Shown here: in pieces, positions 9,330 to 18,603 of the stretch
Layout: each line of letters starts with the position of its first letter
How positions within the stretch are numbered: the stretch's first letter is position 1
Source of the DNA: F22 sp963675625
GTDB taxonomy: Bacteria > Bacteroidota > Bacteroidia > Bacteroidales > Bacteroidaceae
Length of the DNA: 64,000 bases
Direction of reading: 5' to 3'
Assembly: GCA_963675625.1 (NCBI GenBank)
Contig: OY776497.1
Coordinates: forward strand, 868,001 to 932,000
The notes under the pieces: generated by a model
Database searches by the model: none
What the model saw: the letters and a program-made list of their open reading frames with translations, nothing else
Told to the model about the DNA's origin: nothing
Program-made: the position numbers and the translations under genes

Positions 9330-9944
9330 ATGAGTTTAAAATATAAAATAACATCCAATCCAAAACTAAAAAAAGCAGCCTATTGGTTGTTGATGAGCCC
9401 TAAATGGCAACGCCCACGTCTCTGGGTACGTCTTGCCAAACGTTTTTATACAACGATCGGTCAACATAGCGTTATCTCAAGAAAAGTACGATGGGACTGT
9501 GGTCCATTTCATCCTTTTACGGTAGGAGAACATTCAATAATACCTGACCTTACAACTCTTAATAATCAAGTTGGTAAAATTAAAATAGGCAACCATGTAA
9601 TGATCGGATTAAATAACACAATCATGGGGCCAGTAGAAATCCAAGATCATGTTTGGTTAGCTCAGAATGTAGTTCTATCAGGATTACATCATATATATGA
9701 CGATGCAGAACGCATCTGTGAATTTCAAGGCGATATTATTGGGAAAATATTAATTGAACACAATGTATGGATAGCTGCCAACACAGTAATTACACAAGGA
9801 GTCACAATAGGACACAATTCTGTTGTCGGAGCCAATTCTGTTGTCACTCAAGATCTTCCTCCATACACCTTGAGTGCAGGTTCTCCAGCTAAACCAATCA
9901 AAAAATTCAACAAAGAGAAAAAAAAATGGGAGAAAATAAAGTAA
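9330..9944 (+). CDS. Hexapeptide-repeat (LbetaH) acyltransferase, WcaF-like
   Basis: A 204-residue left-handed beta-helix acyltransferase that probably O-acetylates a sugar of the polymer. Hexapeptide units run from about residue 60 to 180 (IGNHVMIGLNNTIMGPVEIQ, then IEHNVWIAANTVITQGVTIG). The catalytic histidine is probably in the SGLHHIYD segment, and the C-terminal part VGANSVVTQDLPPYTLSAGSP followed by PAKPIKKF is the typical NodL/WcaF ending. The basic N-terminus MSLKYKITSNPKLKKAAYWL may lie at the membrane. The gene overlaps the following glycosyltransferase by 19 bases. Confidence 0.85.
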   Translation: MSLKYKITSNPKLKKAAYWLLMSPKWQRPRLWVRLAKRFYTTIGQHSVISRKVRWDCGPFHPFTVGEHSIIPDLTTLNNQVGKIKIGNHVMIGLNNTIMGPVEIQDHVWLAQNVVLSGLHHIYDDAERICEFQGDIIGKILIEHNVWIAANTVITQGVTIGHNSVVGANSVVTQDLPPYTLSAGSPAKPIKKFNKEKKKWEKIK

Positions 9945-10942
9945 ACCATAAGATCATTCAAGAAAGTCACTTAAATGAATATCCGATTTCGATACTTGTC
10001 CCTATTTACAATGTGGAAAGGTATCTAAAAAGATGTCTTGACTCATTATTTACACAAACATATGCTCATATAGAATACGTTTTTATCCATGATTGTGGCA
10101 CAGATAATAGTTTTGCTATTTTATTAGAAGAGATTGAAAAACATCCTTCAAGAAAGCAAGACTGTACAATTATCGAGAATATAGAAAATCTGGGTATATC
10201 AACTACTAGAAATAAACTCATTCATTACGCAAAAGGCACATACTCCTTATTTGTTGATAGTGATGACTGGATTGAAAAAGATAGTATAGACAGTTTTATA
10301 CAAGAAGCACTCCTCACAAATGCAGATATTGTAGGTGCAAACGAAATAGAAGAATGGCTAGATGAAAATGAACTACACCAAAAGAAAATTACGATACAAT
10401 ACCCAACTGATTATAATGAACGATTAGCTTATGTATTTTCAAACGAATGCCCCCCAGTTCTTCATAAACAAATCGTAAAGCATAGTTTATACTCAGAAAA
10501 CAAGATAAATATTCCCTTAAATCTTTCTCACGGTGAAGACTTTTTGCTATGTCTCCACATATATTATTATGCAAAAATCGTTAGTAGTATACCAATGTAT
10601 TTCTATCATTACAATAGAAGTAACGAAAACAGTTTAACTTTCCATCAAAGTCAGGAACACAATATTGAGCGAATTAAATACATTAAATACATGGAAGAAT
10701 TTGCTCATGAAAAGAATCTCACTTCCATTGTGGCCGCTGCTATCACCCAAAGAAAACATATAGCTCGTGGTCTCCTTCTTCTTCATCCACAATATAGAAA
10801 CATACAATTGGCATCCAGCACATTCTTAGAAGCAAACCGAGAATGGAGAAAGTATACTGCGTTTTATAGCAAAGCAAACCTAGTTATCTTTTGGTTAGCC
10901 GAAAAAGGTTTCTACTCTTTAATTAAGTTTATCATTAAATAA
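9926..10942 (+). CDS. GT2 family glycosyltransferase (EpsH/WcaA-like)
   Basis: Last gene of the exopolysaccharide operon, 338 residues. The GT-A core is clear: ISILVPIYNVERYLKRCLDS (residues about 18-37), the GTDNS loop, NLGISTTRNKL, and the DSDDWIEKDS metal site (about 112). The C-terminal half (about 200-338) is helical and basic and ends with an amphipathic segment that could touch the membrane. It starts inside the acyltransferase gene, showing translational coupling. A strong hairpin at 10965-11012 ends the operon. The acceptor is unknown. Confidence 0.85.
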   Translation: MGENKVNHKIIQESHLNEYPISILVPIYNVERYLKRCLDSLFTQTYAHIEYVFIHDCGTDNSFAILLEEIEKHPSRKQDCTIIENIENLGISTTRNKLIHYAKGTYSLFVDSDDWIEKDSIDSFIQEALLTNADIVGANEIEEWLDENELHQKKITIQYPTDYNERLAYVFSNECPPVLHKQIVKHSLYSENKINIPLNLSHGEDFLLCLHIYYYAKIVSSIPMYFYHYNRSNENSLTFHQSQEHNIERIKYIKYMEEFAHEKNLTSIVAAAITQRKHIARGLLLLHPQYRNIQLASSTFLEANREWRKYTAFYSKANLVIFWLAEKGFYSLIKFIIK

Positions 10943-10964
10943 ACAATTAATCTACTAACAATAA

Positions 10965-11012
10965 ATCACCTCCATAAAACTGCAACATCGCTGCATGTTT
11001 TATGGAGGTGAT
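10965..11012. terminator. Perfect 16-bp hairpin between convergent genes
   Basis: Left arm ATCACCTCCATAAAAC (10965-10980) pairs with 10997-11012; the 16-base loop contains a partial TGCA/TGCA pairing. It lies between the plus-strand exopolysaccharide operon and the minus-strand nrdJ gene and probably ends both transcripts, though neither side has a long T run. The stem includes ATCACCTCC, identical to the 3' end of 16S rRNA (anti-Shine-Dalgarno). Confidence 0.65.
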
Positions 11013-11044
11013 ATTAATGAATAAATAATTGTTGAGTGTTCTAT

Positions 11045-13603
11045 CTATCCACAACGTGAAGTTCCACAACTAGTACAAATCAAGCATCCCTCTTGGTAGA
11101 TTAGGCTCATCTCACCACAATTAGGACATTTCTTTCCCTTTGCCTTAGTACCATCAACTACATATTTCTTAAGTGCACGTTCCACGCCATTCTTCCATGT
11201 ATTGATACTCTCACTATCCAATTGTAAAGAACTAACCAAAGCAATCACTTGATCAATAGGCATACGACGACGCAAGATACCAGAAATTAACTTAGCATAG
11301 TTCCAATATTCTTTATTGAATTTTTCAGAAAGTCCCTCTACCGTGGTCTTGTACCCACGTTTATTAGTAAACTGGAAATCATAGCGTTTTGTACCATCGA
11401 CATCAAATCGCTTTACAATTTTACCTCTAGTAACACTTTTGGGTAATACAATACCTTCATCATCATCTTGCAAACCAGTAAATATCTCATATGGCTCACC
11501 ATCCAAAATACCGACAAAAGCAACCCATTTTTCTTTATTATTCTGGAAACGCACAACATCACATTCCAACTCATCTGGTCTAGATTCTTCATACTGATGT
11601 GCTGGATGTTCCTCTTCATTTGCTTTTTTATTAGCTTCCTCTTGTTTTTTCTTATCTTCTGCAGCTATCAAAACTCCAGCACGCGATCCATCGCGATATA
11701 CTGTACATCCTTTACAGCCAGATTTCCAAGCTTCAATATATAAAGTATTCACTAATTCTTCCGACACATTATTAGGCAGATTGATTGTTACCGAAATTGA
11801 ATGATCAACCCATTTCTGAATACGACCTTGCATTTGCACCTTCATTAACCAATCCACATCATTGGATGTTGCGTTATGATATGGAGATTTTGCCACCAAC
11901 TCAGCAACATCTTCAGAACTATAACTTTGAGCGGGATTATATCCATTTGCTATCATCCAAGTCACAAACTTATGATGAAACACCACATATTCTTCCCATG
12001 AATCACCGACTTCATCAACAAAATCAACACGTACATTTTCATCGTTAGGATTCACTTTACGTCTGCGTTTGTAATAAGGCAGAAAGACTGGCTCAATTCC
12101 AGAAGTTGTTTGTGTCATAAGACTAGTTGTACCAGTTGGTGCTATAGTCAAACAAGCGATATTTCTACGTCCTACTTGCTGCATCTTTTTCAGCAATTCA
12201 GGTCGTTCATGTGCTAAACGCAGGATAAACGGATTGTTTACTTCGCGTTTTGGATCATATATTTCAAAGGCTCCTCGTTCTTCAGCTAAATCAACAGATG
12301 ATTGATAAGCAGCTAAAGCCAACTCCTTATGTACTTTTTCAGAAAAGCTTGTAGCCTCTTCAGTTCCATACTGTAAATTCATAGCTGCCAACATATCACC
12401 TTCAGCGGTAATACCTACTCCTGTGCGACGTCCTTGTCCACTCTTCTTATAGATTTTTTCCCACAACTCACGTTCATTACGCTTAACCGATTCTTCCTCT
12501 GGATCACTTTTAATTTTATCAAGAATTCTATTGATTTTTTCTAATTCAAGATCAATAATATCATCCATTATACGCTGAGCTAAAGCAACATGTTCTTTAA
12601 ACAAGTCAAAATCAAATGTAGCTGCAGAAGTAAAAGGCTCTTTTACATAAGAATATAAATTGATAGCCAACAGACGGCATGAATCATACGGACACAATGG
12701 AATTTCTCCACATGGATTGGTAGACACAGTTTGGTATCCTAAATCTGCATAACAATCAGGCACACTTTCCCGTATAATAGTATCCCAAAATAGCACACCA
12801 GGCTCTGCAGAGGACCATGCATTATGTACAATCTTGTTCCATATTGATTGAGCATCCACCTCCTTTGTAAACGTAGGATTATTGCTATCAATTGGGTATT
12901 GTTGAGTATATGTTGTACCATCGACAACTGCTTGCATAAATGCATCATCAAGTTTCACCGAAACATTAGCTCCTGTCACCTTACCAGTTTCCATTTTTGC
13001 ATCAATGAAAGACTCTGAATCTGGATGCTTGATAGCTACACTAAGCATTAAAGCTCCCCGTCGTCCATCCTGTGCGACTTCTCTTGTTGAATTGGAATAA
13101 CGTTCCATGAATGGCACCAAGCCAGTAGATGTTAGAGCTGAATTTTTAACTGGAGATCCTTTTGGTCTAATATGAGACAAATCATGCCCAACACCTCCAC
13201 GGCGCTTCATTAGCTGCACTTGCTCTTCATCAATTTTAATAATTCCACCATAGGAATCAGGCATACCATCTGCCCCAATAACAAAACAGTTTGATAAAGA
13301 AGCAACTTGAAAATTATTCCCTATACCAGTCATAGGACTACCTTGGGGAACAATATACTTGAATCTATCCATCAACTCGAATAGACGTTTAGAAGAAAGA
13401 GGATTAGGGTATTTTTTTTCTATTCGTGCCACTTCATTAGCAATTCTCCAATGCATATCAACTGGAGTTTGTTCGTAAATATTTCCGTAGCTATCTTTTA
13501 CTGCATATTTGTTGACCCATACACGTGCGGCCAACTCATCACCTTGGAAATACTTTAAAGTAGCTTCGTAGGCTTCATCGTGAGAATAAATTTTTGGTTC
13601 CAT
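11045..13603 (-). CDS. nrdJ: Adenosylcobalamin-dependent (class II) ribonucleotide reductase
   Basis: Makes deoxyribonucleotides from ribonucleotides using adenosylcobalamin as radical source; needs neither oxygen nor a separate small subunit. Visible landmarks are the substrate-site block NCFVIGADGMPDSYGG, the RRGGVGHDLSHIRP motif, the radical cysteine in STNPCGEIPLCPYDSCR, the APTGTTSL loop, and a C-terminal four-cysteine zinc ribbon CPNCG...CTSCGTSRCG. The start at 13603 (MEPKIYSHDEAY) matches family N-termini; the frame stays open to an upstream Met at 13648, giving 15 more unlikely residues. A perfect promoter pair lies about 135 bases upstream. I see no cobalamin riboswitch in the short leader. 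Confidence 0.93.
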   Translation of the reverse strand: MEPKIYSHDEAYEATLKYFQGDELAARVWVNKYAVKDSYGNIYEQTPVDMHWRIANEVARIEKKYPNPLSSKRLFELMDRFKYIVPQGSPMTGIGNNFQVASLSNCFVIGADGMPDSYGGIIKIDEEQVQLMKRRGGVGHDLSHIRPKGSPVKNSALTSTGLVPFMERYSNSTREVAQDGRRGALMLSVAIKHPDSESFIDAKMETGKVTGANVSVKLDDAFMQAVVDGTTYTQQYPIDSNNPTFTKEVDAQSIWNKIVHNAWSSAEPGVLFWDTIIRESVPDCYADLGYQTVSTNPCGEIPLCPYDSCRLLAINLYSYVKEPFTSAATFDFDLFKEHVALAQRIMDDIIDLELEKINRILDKIKSDPEEESVKRNERELWEKIYKKSGQGRRTGVGITAEGDMLAAMNLQYGTEEATSFSEKVHKELALAAYQSSVDLAEERGAFEIYDPKREVNNPFILRLAHERPELLKKMQQVGRRNIACLTIAPTGTTSLMTQTTSGIEPVFLPYYKRRRKVNPNDENVRVDFVDEVGDSWEEYVVFHHKFVTWMIANGYNPAQSYSSEDVAELVAKSPYHNATSNDVDWLMKVQMQGRIQKWVDHSISVTINLPNNVSEELVNTLYIEAWKSGCKGCTVYRDGSRAGVLIAAEDKKKQEEANKKANEEEHPAHQYEESRPDELECDVVRFQNNKEKWVAFVGILDGEPYEIFTGLQDDDEGIVLPKSVTRGKIVKRFDVDGTKRYDFQFTNKRGYKTTVEGLSEKFNKEYWNYAKLISGILRRRMPIDQVIALVSSLQLDSESINTWKNGVERALKKYVVDGTKAKGKKCPNCGEMSLIYQEGCLICTSCGTSRCG

Positions 13604-13738
13604 ATAAGTATGTTGAATGTTGAAAATCTTTTGATTGGAAAAATTCATTGATTATCAATACTCAAATCTCTATAAAGAAAGCGACACTTCGCTTTACAAC
13701 GACTATTCTTAAACGCTTGATAAAATTTTGATGTTTTG

Positions 13739-13770
13739 CAAAGATACAAACTCAAATTGAATAATCCAAA
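13739..13770 (-). promoter_or_regulatory. nrdJ promoter
   Basis: On the minus strand TTTG (13770-13767), exactly 20 bases, then TATCTTTG (13746-13739), a perfect Bacteroidetes vegetative promoter. Transcription would begin near 13732. Confidence 0.7.
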
Positions 13771-13920
13771 AAGATCACAATTCTTTTTCACACAAAAACA
13801 AAGTTCCCCATTTTAACATTCTTTTCTTCTGGCTATCAGTATATTTCATAAAAACAAAAAGATAATTGTTTTCCAAATAAAGAACATAATTATAAAACAA
13901 AAAAAATGTACTCAAGTACA

Positions 13921-13952
13921 TTTGTATATCTAAAAGTCATTAGTTATCTTTG
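13921..13952 (+). promoter_or_regulatory. Nitroreductase gene promoter
   Basis: TTTG at 13921-13924, exactly 20 bases, then TATCTTTG at 13945-13952, again a perfect Bacteroidetes promoter; the start codon follows 29 bases later, giving a short leader of about 22 bases. Confidence 0.7.
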
Positions 13953-13981
13953 TATAAAGAAATCATTAATCCCATTGTATT

Positions 13982-14728
13982 ATGATAAAGACTATGCTTA
14001 ATAGACGTTCAATTAGAAAATATAAGTCTACAGAAATTGCTGAATCTACGCTTCAACACCTCCTTCAAGCTGCCATTCAAAGTTCAAACGTTGGAAACAT
14101 GCAAGGTTTTAGCATCATCATTAATAAAACAGCTGAAGCGAAAGCACGTATTGCTCCGATTCACTATAATCAACCAATGATTACTGGAGCTCCCGTAATA
14201 TTAACATTCTGTGCAGATTATAATCGTTTCAATAAGTGGTGTATATTGAGAGATACAGAAAGCGGAAATAAAAATTTCCACGCTTTCTTAAATGCAATGA
14301 CAGATGCTCTACTAGTCGCTCAATCATTTTGCAATGCAGCAGAAGCTCAAAGCCTTGGCATATGCTATTTAGGGACTGACTTATACAATCCTGAAATGTC
14401 AATAGATCTCCTTAAGCTTCCTAAAGGTGTTTTTCCCATTACAACCATAGCGGTAGGATATCCTGATGAAGCGCCAGAACAAACAAATCGTCTTCCATTA
14501 GAGAGCTTTATACATAATGAATATTACCACAATTATTCAGACGATGAAATTGAAGCAATCTATGCTGAAACCGAAGCAATAGAAGAAAATCGAAACTTTG
14601 TTATAGAAAATAAGCTAAATAACTTAGCTCAAGTATTTACACAAATAAGATATAACAAAGATGCTTACGAACAAATGTCCAAGAATCTTCTTCACATGCT
14701 CAAAAAACAGGGATTTTTAAACGATTAG
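13982..14728 (+). CDS. Nitroreductase family FMN oxidoreductase (NfsA-like)
   Basis: Flavin-dependent NAD(P)H oxidoreductase of 248 residues. The N-terminus MIKTMLNRRSIRKYKSTEI holds the FMN-phosphate-binding RRSIRKY motif; the AAIQSSNVGNMQGFS stretch (about 30-45) and the GICYLGTDLYNP / PITTIAVGYPDE blocks (about 123-165) match the NfsA/FRP branch. Physiological substrate unknown; such enzymes reduce quinones or nitro compounds and use FMN as a dimer. It is a single-gene transcript with its own promoter and a long perfect terminator hairpin. Confidence 0.85.
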   Translation: MIKTMLNRRSIRKYKSTEIAESTLQHLLQAAIQSSNVGNMQGFSIIINKTAEAKARIAPIHYNQPMITGAPVILTFCADYNRFNKWCILRDTESGNKNFHAFLNAMTDALLVAQSFCNAAEAQSLGICYLGTDLYNPEMSIDLLKLPKGVFPITTIAVGYPDEAPEQTNRLPLESFIHNEYYHNYSDDEIEAIYAETEAIEENRNFVIENKLNNLAQVFTQIRYNKDAYEQMSKNLLHMLKKQGFLND

Positions 14729-14747
14729 GAACAAAACCCATATTAAA

Positions 14748-14788
14748 ATAATAAAGGTGCATCAACAATGTTGATGCACCTTTATTAT
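14748..14788. terminator. Bidirectional terminator, nitroreductase / dnaA
   Basis: A 19-bp perfect stem (14748-14766 with 14770-14788; AAAGGTGCATCAAC core) with A-rich and T-rich flanks on both sides, lying between convergent genes. It can end transcription from either strand. Confidence 0.85.
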
Positions 14789-14827
14789 ATATCTTTACTA
14801 TACCGACAATTCATTGAATCATGTCAC

Positions 14828-16228
14828 TTAGCTTGCCGATTTTATTCTTGAAATAATCTGTTCGACGTCACTTCTGTATGTTGGATTGACTTCCATTTGA
14901 CCTTTCACTCCATCAACCCCATGCATCACTGTCGTATGATTTTTCTTAAATAATTTGCCAATCTTACTATACGACATGTCTGCAAACTCTTTTAGCATAT
15001 ACATTGTGATGTATCGTGCTTTCACCAACTCTTGCTTACGGTTCTTCTGCAACATAGTAGACTTGTCCACTTGAAGGAAATCATACACAACTTCGATGAT
15101 ATCATCTTGTGTAAGCACTTTTGCTTGTTTATCTACAAAACCAGAGACAACTTTTTGCGCAAGATTTACAGTAACAGGACGATTTTGAAATGTAGATCTA
15201 GCAATAATAGAAGTCACAATACCTTCCAAATCACGTACATTATCAGAAACATTTTCAGCAATAAAGTCTATTACATCTTCAGGAAATTTATTCCCATCAC
15301 GCTGTACTTTATCACGTAATATTTCTTTACGCAACTCAACAGTTGGACGTTCCATTTCAGTAACCATACTCCATTTGAAACGAGTCAACAACCGGTCTTC
15401 AAAACCTTGAAGCTGCACTGGAGCACGGTCAGAAGTCAAAATCAACTGTCTACCATTCTGATGCAAATGATTGAATATATGAAAGAAAGTATTTTGGGTT
15501 TTAATCCCAGTAAATTCTTGCACATCATCAAGGATTAAAACATCAATTGATTGATAAAAATTAATAAAATCATTGACACGTCCACTTCTTGCCGCATCAC
15601 TAAATTGTACTTGAAACAAGTGAGCTGAAACATACAGCACACGCTTTTGAGGAAAATCCTCTCTAATCTGAAGACCTATAGCATTGGCCAAGTGAGTTTT
15701 TCCCACTCCTGATGGTCCATATAAAAATAGAGGATTAAACGTCTGTCCAGGACGTTCAGCAACAGCTCCAGCTACACTTCTAGGTAGCTTATTATTGTAC
15801 CCATCAATAAACGTATCGAAACTATACTGCTCATTAAGATGAGTATTAAACGAAGCTACTTGAGGTTTACGAACCTGTTGGTTCTGTAAAGCTTGAGTAT
15901 TCGATTTCATCTCGTTTTGATTAGTAGTTCCACGTGTACTGCTAGGTAAGTCTAATCCTTGTCCAGCACGCTGATCGACCATAACTTTATAGTTAAGCCG
16001 TGCAGCAGGTCCGATCACCTTGTGCAGCGTCTGTCTTAGGACATCAAGGTAGTGCTCATCTATGTATTCTGCATAGAATGCACTTTTTACCTGAATAGTC
16101 AACGTATCCTCCTCCAATGAGAGAGCAGAGGTTGGCTCAAACCAGGTGGCAAAAGCATTATCTGAGAGATTGTCTCGTAGTATACGCAGACAACTATCCC
16201 AGACCATCGCCGCATGAGTTTTGGTCAT
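14828..16228 (-). CDS. dnaA: Chromosomal replication initiator DnaA
   Basis: Replication initiator ATPase of 466 residues. It has N-terminal domain I (about 1-85), a Gln/Asn-rich linker (about 95-135), the AAA+ domain with Walker A GPSGVGKTH and Walker B VLILDDVQ, sensor/arginine-finger region RLLTRFKWSM, and C-terminal domain IV with the DnaA-box-binding signature KKNHTTVMHGVDGVK. The gene is not in the classical rpmH-dnaA-dnaN setting; its neighbours are an MCE protein and a nitroreductase. A promoter with exact spacing lies at 16289-16320, and near-matches to DnaA boxes around it suggest autoregulation. Confidence 0.97.
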   Translation of the reverse strand: MTKTHAAMVWDSCLRILRDNLSDNAFATWFEPTSALSLEEDTLTIQVKSAFYAEYIDEHYLDVLRQTLHKVIGPAARLNYKVMVDQRAGQGLDLPSSTRGTTNQNEMKSNTQALQNQQVRKPQVASFNTHLNEQYSFDTFIDGYNNKLPRSVAGAVAERPGQTFNPLFLYGPSGVGKTHLANAIGLQIREDFPQKRVLYVSAHLFQVQFSDAARSGRVNDFINFYQSIDVLILDDVQEFTGIKTQNTFFHIFNHLHQNGRQLILTSDRAPVQLQGFEDRLLTRFKWSMVTEMERPTVELRKEILRDKVQRDGNKFPEDVIDFIAENVSDNVRDLEGIVTSIIARSTFQNRPVTVNLAQKVVSGFVDKQAKVLTQDDIIEVVYDFLQVDKSTMLQKNRKQELVKARYITMYMLKEFADMSYSKIGKLFKKNHTTVMHGVDGVKGQMEVNPTYRSDVEQIISRIKSAS

Positions 16229-16585
16229 ATTAAAAACGTCGGTTTAGTAAATTACAAATATTGGATAATCAATGAACTTTTCCACTCGCAAATATCGGAG
16301 AAAAAAATGAAAAAAACAAATGGTCTTTTTTGTGTATTTTCTTGTTCTGATTGAAATCCCCTTATTAATCGGGAATAGCGTTTCTGTAGAAAATTCAACA
16401 CATTTCACACACTTGACTTTTACAAATACCCTGAGCACCAGTACATTTCAAACATTTAGTTTTACACGAAATCATTAACAAAACTCATTCAAACTAAAGA
16501 AAGCAACTGTAAATCAGTACATTTCATTAAAAAGTTGATTAGATATACATCTTTGTCTTTATTTATACAAATTCTAGATAAGTGA
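16229..16585. other. dnaA upstream region
   Basis: About 360 non-coding bases between the MCE gene and dnaA (both minus). It contains the dnaA promoter, three near DnaA-box sequences (TTATCCAAT on the minus strand at 16260-16268, TTTTCCACT at 16278-16286, TTTTACACG at 16460-16468) and a 12-base direct repeat CAGTACATTTCA at 16439-16450 and 16515-16526. A 64-codon minus frame (16244-16438) lacks protein features and is probably accidental. Confidence 0.55.
16289..16320 (-). promoter_or_regulatory. dnaA promoter
   Basis: On the minus strand TTTG (16320-16317), exactly 20 bases, then GATATTTG (16296-16289): one mismatch to TAnnTTTG with ideal spacing. Transcription would start near 16282, about 55 bases before the start codon, inside the DnaA-box-like sequence TTTTCCACT. 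Confidence 0.6.
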
Positions 16586-17464
16586 CTACCAAATAGAAAA
16601 ATGCACATATCTTTTTGGATGAGCCTTTAAGTCTATCATTAGACTGTCTGCACTACAAATGGTCGCATCCAAATGATCATAAAGTTTCCTGTCATTCAGC
16701 AATAAACCAAGATTATTATCTTTAGAATTCATTTTAGTCGTCATACTCTTAACATCAGCAAGAGTAGCATCAACTTTCTTCATAGTAGCTGCAAAATCGA
16801 CTTGTGCTAAATTAGCAGAGATCCCTTTAAATTGTTCAGTTGTTTGAGCCAAATTATCAGCAATAGCTGGTATCTGTTGCGACATCAATCCATCCAAAGA
16901 TTTGGTTGTTTTTTGTAGTTGTTTTAAAGTGCTTGCAAGACTCTCCATAGACTGAGTTAAAGAAGAATTTCTAAGCACATCATGCATTGCTACAAGCACC
17001 GAGTCTATTTTGGGAAGTAATTGTTGTGCTTGTGGCAACATAGCACTAGCTTCTTCAGCCATACCCTTTGGTCTTGTACCAGTTATTGTATCTCCAGAAT
17101 GGATATATCCTTGAGAAAGTGGAGCTACAATCAGATTCATACGCGCTCCCCCCAACATTTCAGGGACAATTTCTGCAATAGTTCCTTTCGGCAATTTTAC
17201 TTGGTCATCTAGTGCTATTTCCACGTATATATTTCCGGCATGTTCAAAGTCATAATAAATACTTCTTACAATCCCCACTTGAAACCCATCAGCAAAAATT
17301 GGATTAGAAGTCATTAATCCCTCGACATTGTTGAAATGTGCATACACATATTGAGTTGGTTTAAATAGGTGTATTCCCTTAAAAAAATTAATACCAACAA
17401 CAAGCAATACTAAGGCTGCAATAGCCATCAACCCAATCTTTACTTCTTTTGTAAATCGTTTCAT
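16586..17464 (-). CDS. MCE/MlaD family lipid-transport protein
   Basis: Substrate-binding component of an MCE-type phospholipid transporter, anchored in the inner membrane. The 292-residue protein has one N-terminal membrane helix (about residues 9-27), an MCE domain (about 38-115, with the VEGLMTSNPIFADGFQVGIV segment) and a long helical tail (about 135-270) rich in Leu and Gln that may form a coiled coil or tunnel. It follows the amidase gene after 8 bases. No MlaE permease or MlaF ATPase genes are in the window, so its partners are elsewhere. Confidence 0.88.
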   Translation of the reverse strand: MKRFTKEVKIGLMAIAALVLLVVGINFFKGIHLFKPTQYVYAHFNNVEGLMTSNPIFADGFQVGIVRSIYYDFEHAGNIYVEIALDDQVKLPKGTIAEIVPEMLGGARMNLIVAPLSQGYIHSGDTITGTRPKGMAEEASAMLPQAQQLLPKIDSVLVAMHDVLRNSSLTQSMESLASTLKQLQKTTKSLDGLMSQQIPAIADNLAQTTEQFKGISANLAQVDFAATMKKVDATLADVKSMTTKMNSKDNNLGLLLNDRKLYDHLDATICSADSLMIDLKAHPKRYVHFSIW

Positions 17465-17472
17465 ATATAAAT

Positions 17473-18603
17473 TTATTTTTTCTTGATTTGGATGCGCTTT
17501 CCATTTTTAAAAGCAACGACAAAACATCCTGGAAAACGTTTAGATAAAGTCTTTCTAAGCTGGTTCACTTTATTAAAATTCACATTATCCCCACATGTAT
17601 ACTTATAAAGTTTACCCTGTTTATACACGCCAGCTTTTACGAGATCATTGAAAGGCTTTTTAGATAAGTCTTTTTTTTCGGGCAAAGCACATAGCTGTAC
17701 CTTGTACAACACTTCGTTTTGACTAACAGATCTAACAGATTTTGAAGGATCAATCATTTTCATTGATTGAACATCCATTTTGATAGGTTGTTGGCTCAAA
17801 GCCAATTCTCTCTTATCATACTCAGCTTTATATGCTTTGAAAGCATGATAAATACTCAATGCGACCTCTTTACGTCCTCTATTAGACATCAGATACCGTT
17901 CCTCTTCTCTCTGACTTATAAAACCTACCTCAACCAATACACTAGGCATAGCTGTTTCCTTAAGCACCAAAAAAGGGCCTTTTCGTACCCCTTTGTTTTT
18001 ACGTGAGTCAGGTTTCCGACTCTGAATCATTTCTGCAAAATGTTCACTCTGTTCGTAAAATTTATCTTGCATCAATTCAAAAATGATATAAGATTCATCC
18101 GATTTTGGATCAAATCCCTGATACCTTGTCTTATAATCAGACTCATAAGTTACAACAGCATTTTCGCGTTGTGCTACAGCTAGATTTTTGGCAGCTTTAT
18201 CAAATCCCAATATATACGTTGATATCCCTTTAGTCGTACTTCTGTGAGAAGAGACAGAGTTTGTATGTATAGAAACAAAAAGATCAGCATTTTCTTTATT
18301 GGCAATTTCCGCCCTTCGATATAATTTTATAAAACGGTCTGTTTTTCTGGTATATACCACCTTGACGCCAGGTATACATTTCTCAACCGTTCTCCCAAAG
18401 CGCATAGCAATATTTAAATTAATATCTTTTTCTTTTCCAAATGATCCAACAGCTCCAGAATCTTTACCACCATGTCCAGGATCAATCACCAATACAAAAT
18501 CTTTCGCCATGCTTTGCGGTACAACACAAAAACATGACAAAACAGACAACAATACAATGCCAATGTATCGATAATAACATTTCATAGGAAAAGTTTTACT
18601 CAT
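17473..18603 (-). CDS. N-acetylmuramoyl-L-alanine amidase (AmiC-type) with SPOR-like C-terminus
   Basis: Periplasmic zinc amidase that cleaves the peptide from muramic acid and so splits septal peptidoglycan. It begins with a signal peptide (about 1-33), followed by an Amidase_3 domain: zinc ligand in VIDPGHGGKDSGA (about residue 44), SIHTNSVSSH (about 111-120) and the late VEVGFISQREEE segment with the catalytic Glu. The last 80 residues (VLYKVQLCALPEKKDL...FVVAFKNGKRIQIKKK) look like a SPOR peptidoglycan-binding domain. It is co-transcribed with the MCE gene; -7-like CAAAGATA lies at about 18625. Confidence 0.9.
   Translation of the reverse strand: MSKTFPMKCYYRYIGIVLLSVLSCFCVVPQSMAKDFVLVIDPGHGGKDSGAVGSFGKEKDINLNIAMRFGRTVEKCIPGVKVVYTRKTDRFIKLYRRAEIANKENADLFVSIHTNSVSSHRSTTKGISTYILGFDKAAKNLAVAQRENAVVTYESDYKTRYQGFDPKSDESYIIFELMQDKFYEQSEHFAEMIQSRKPDSRKNKGVRKGPFLVLKETAMPSVLVEVGFISQREEERYLMSNRGRKEVALSIYHAFKAYKAEYDKRELALSQQPIKMDVQSMKMIDPSKSVRSVSQNEVLYKVQLCALPEKKDLSKKPFNDLVKAGVYKQGKLYKYTCGDNVNFNKVNQLRKTLSKRFPGCFVVAFKNGKRIQIKKK

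Larger units (their letters stand above)
13604..13981. promoter_or_regulatory. Divergent promoter region nrdJ / nitroreductase
   Basis: Very AT-rich spacer between two divergent genes. It carries one well-formed promoter on each strand (separate entries) and runs of A between them. The roughly 130-base leader of nrdJ contains a short hairpin, AAAGCGacacttCGCTTT (about 13678-13695), near the start codon. No B12 riboswitch or tRNA-like fold is seen. Confidence 0.6.

Noticed and set aside
13604..13738. Cobalamin riboswitch in front of nrdJ
   Set aside because: Leader of about 130 bases is too short and lacks the B12 box and the conserved stems.
16244..16438. 64-codon minus-strand frame upstream of dnaA
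   Set aside because: Covers the dnaA promoter and shows no protein-like pattern.
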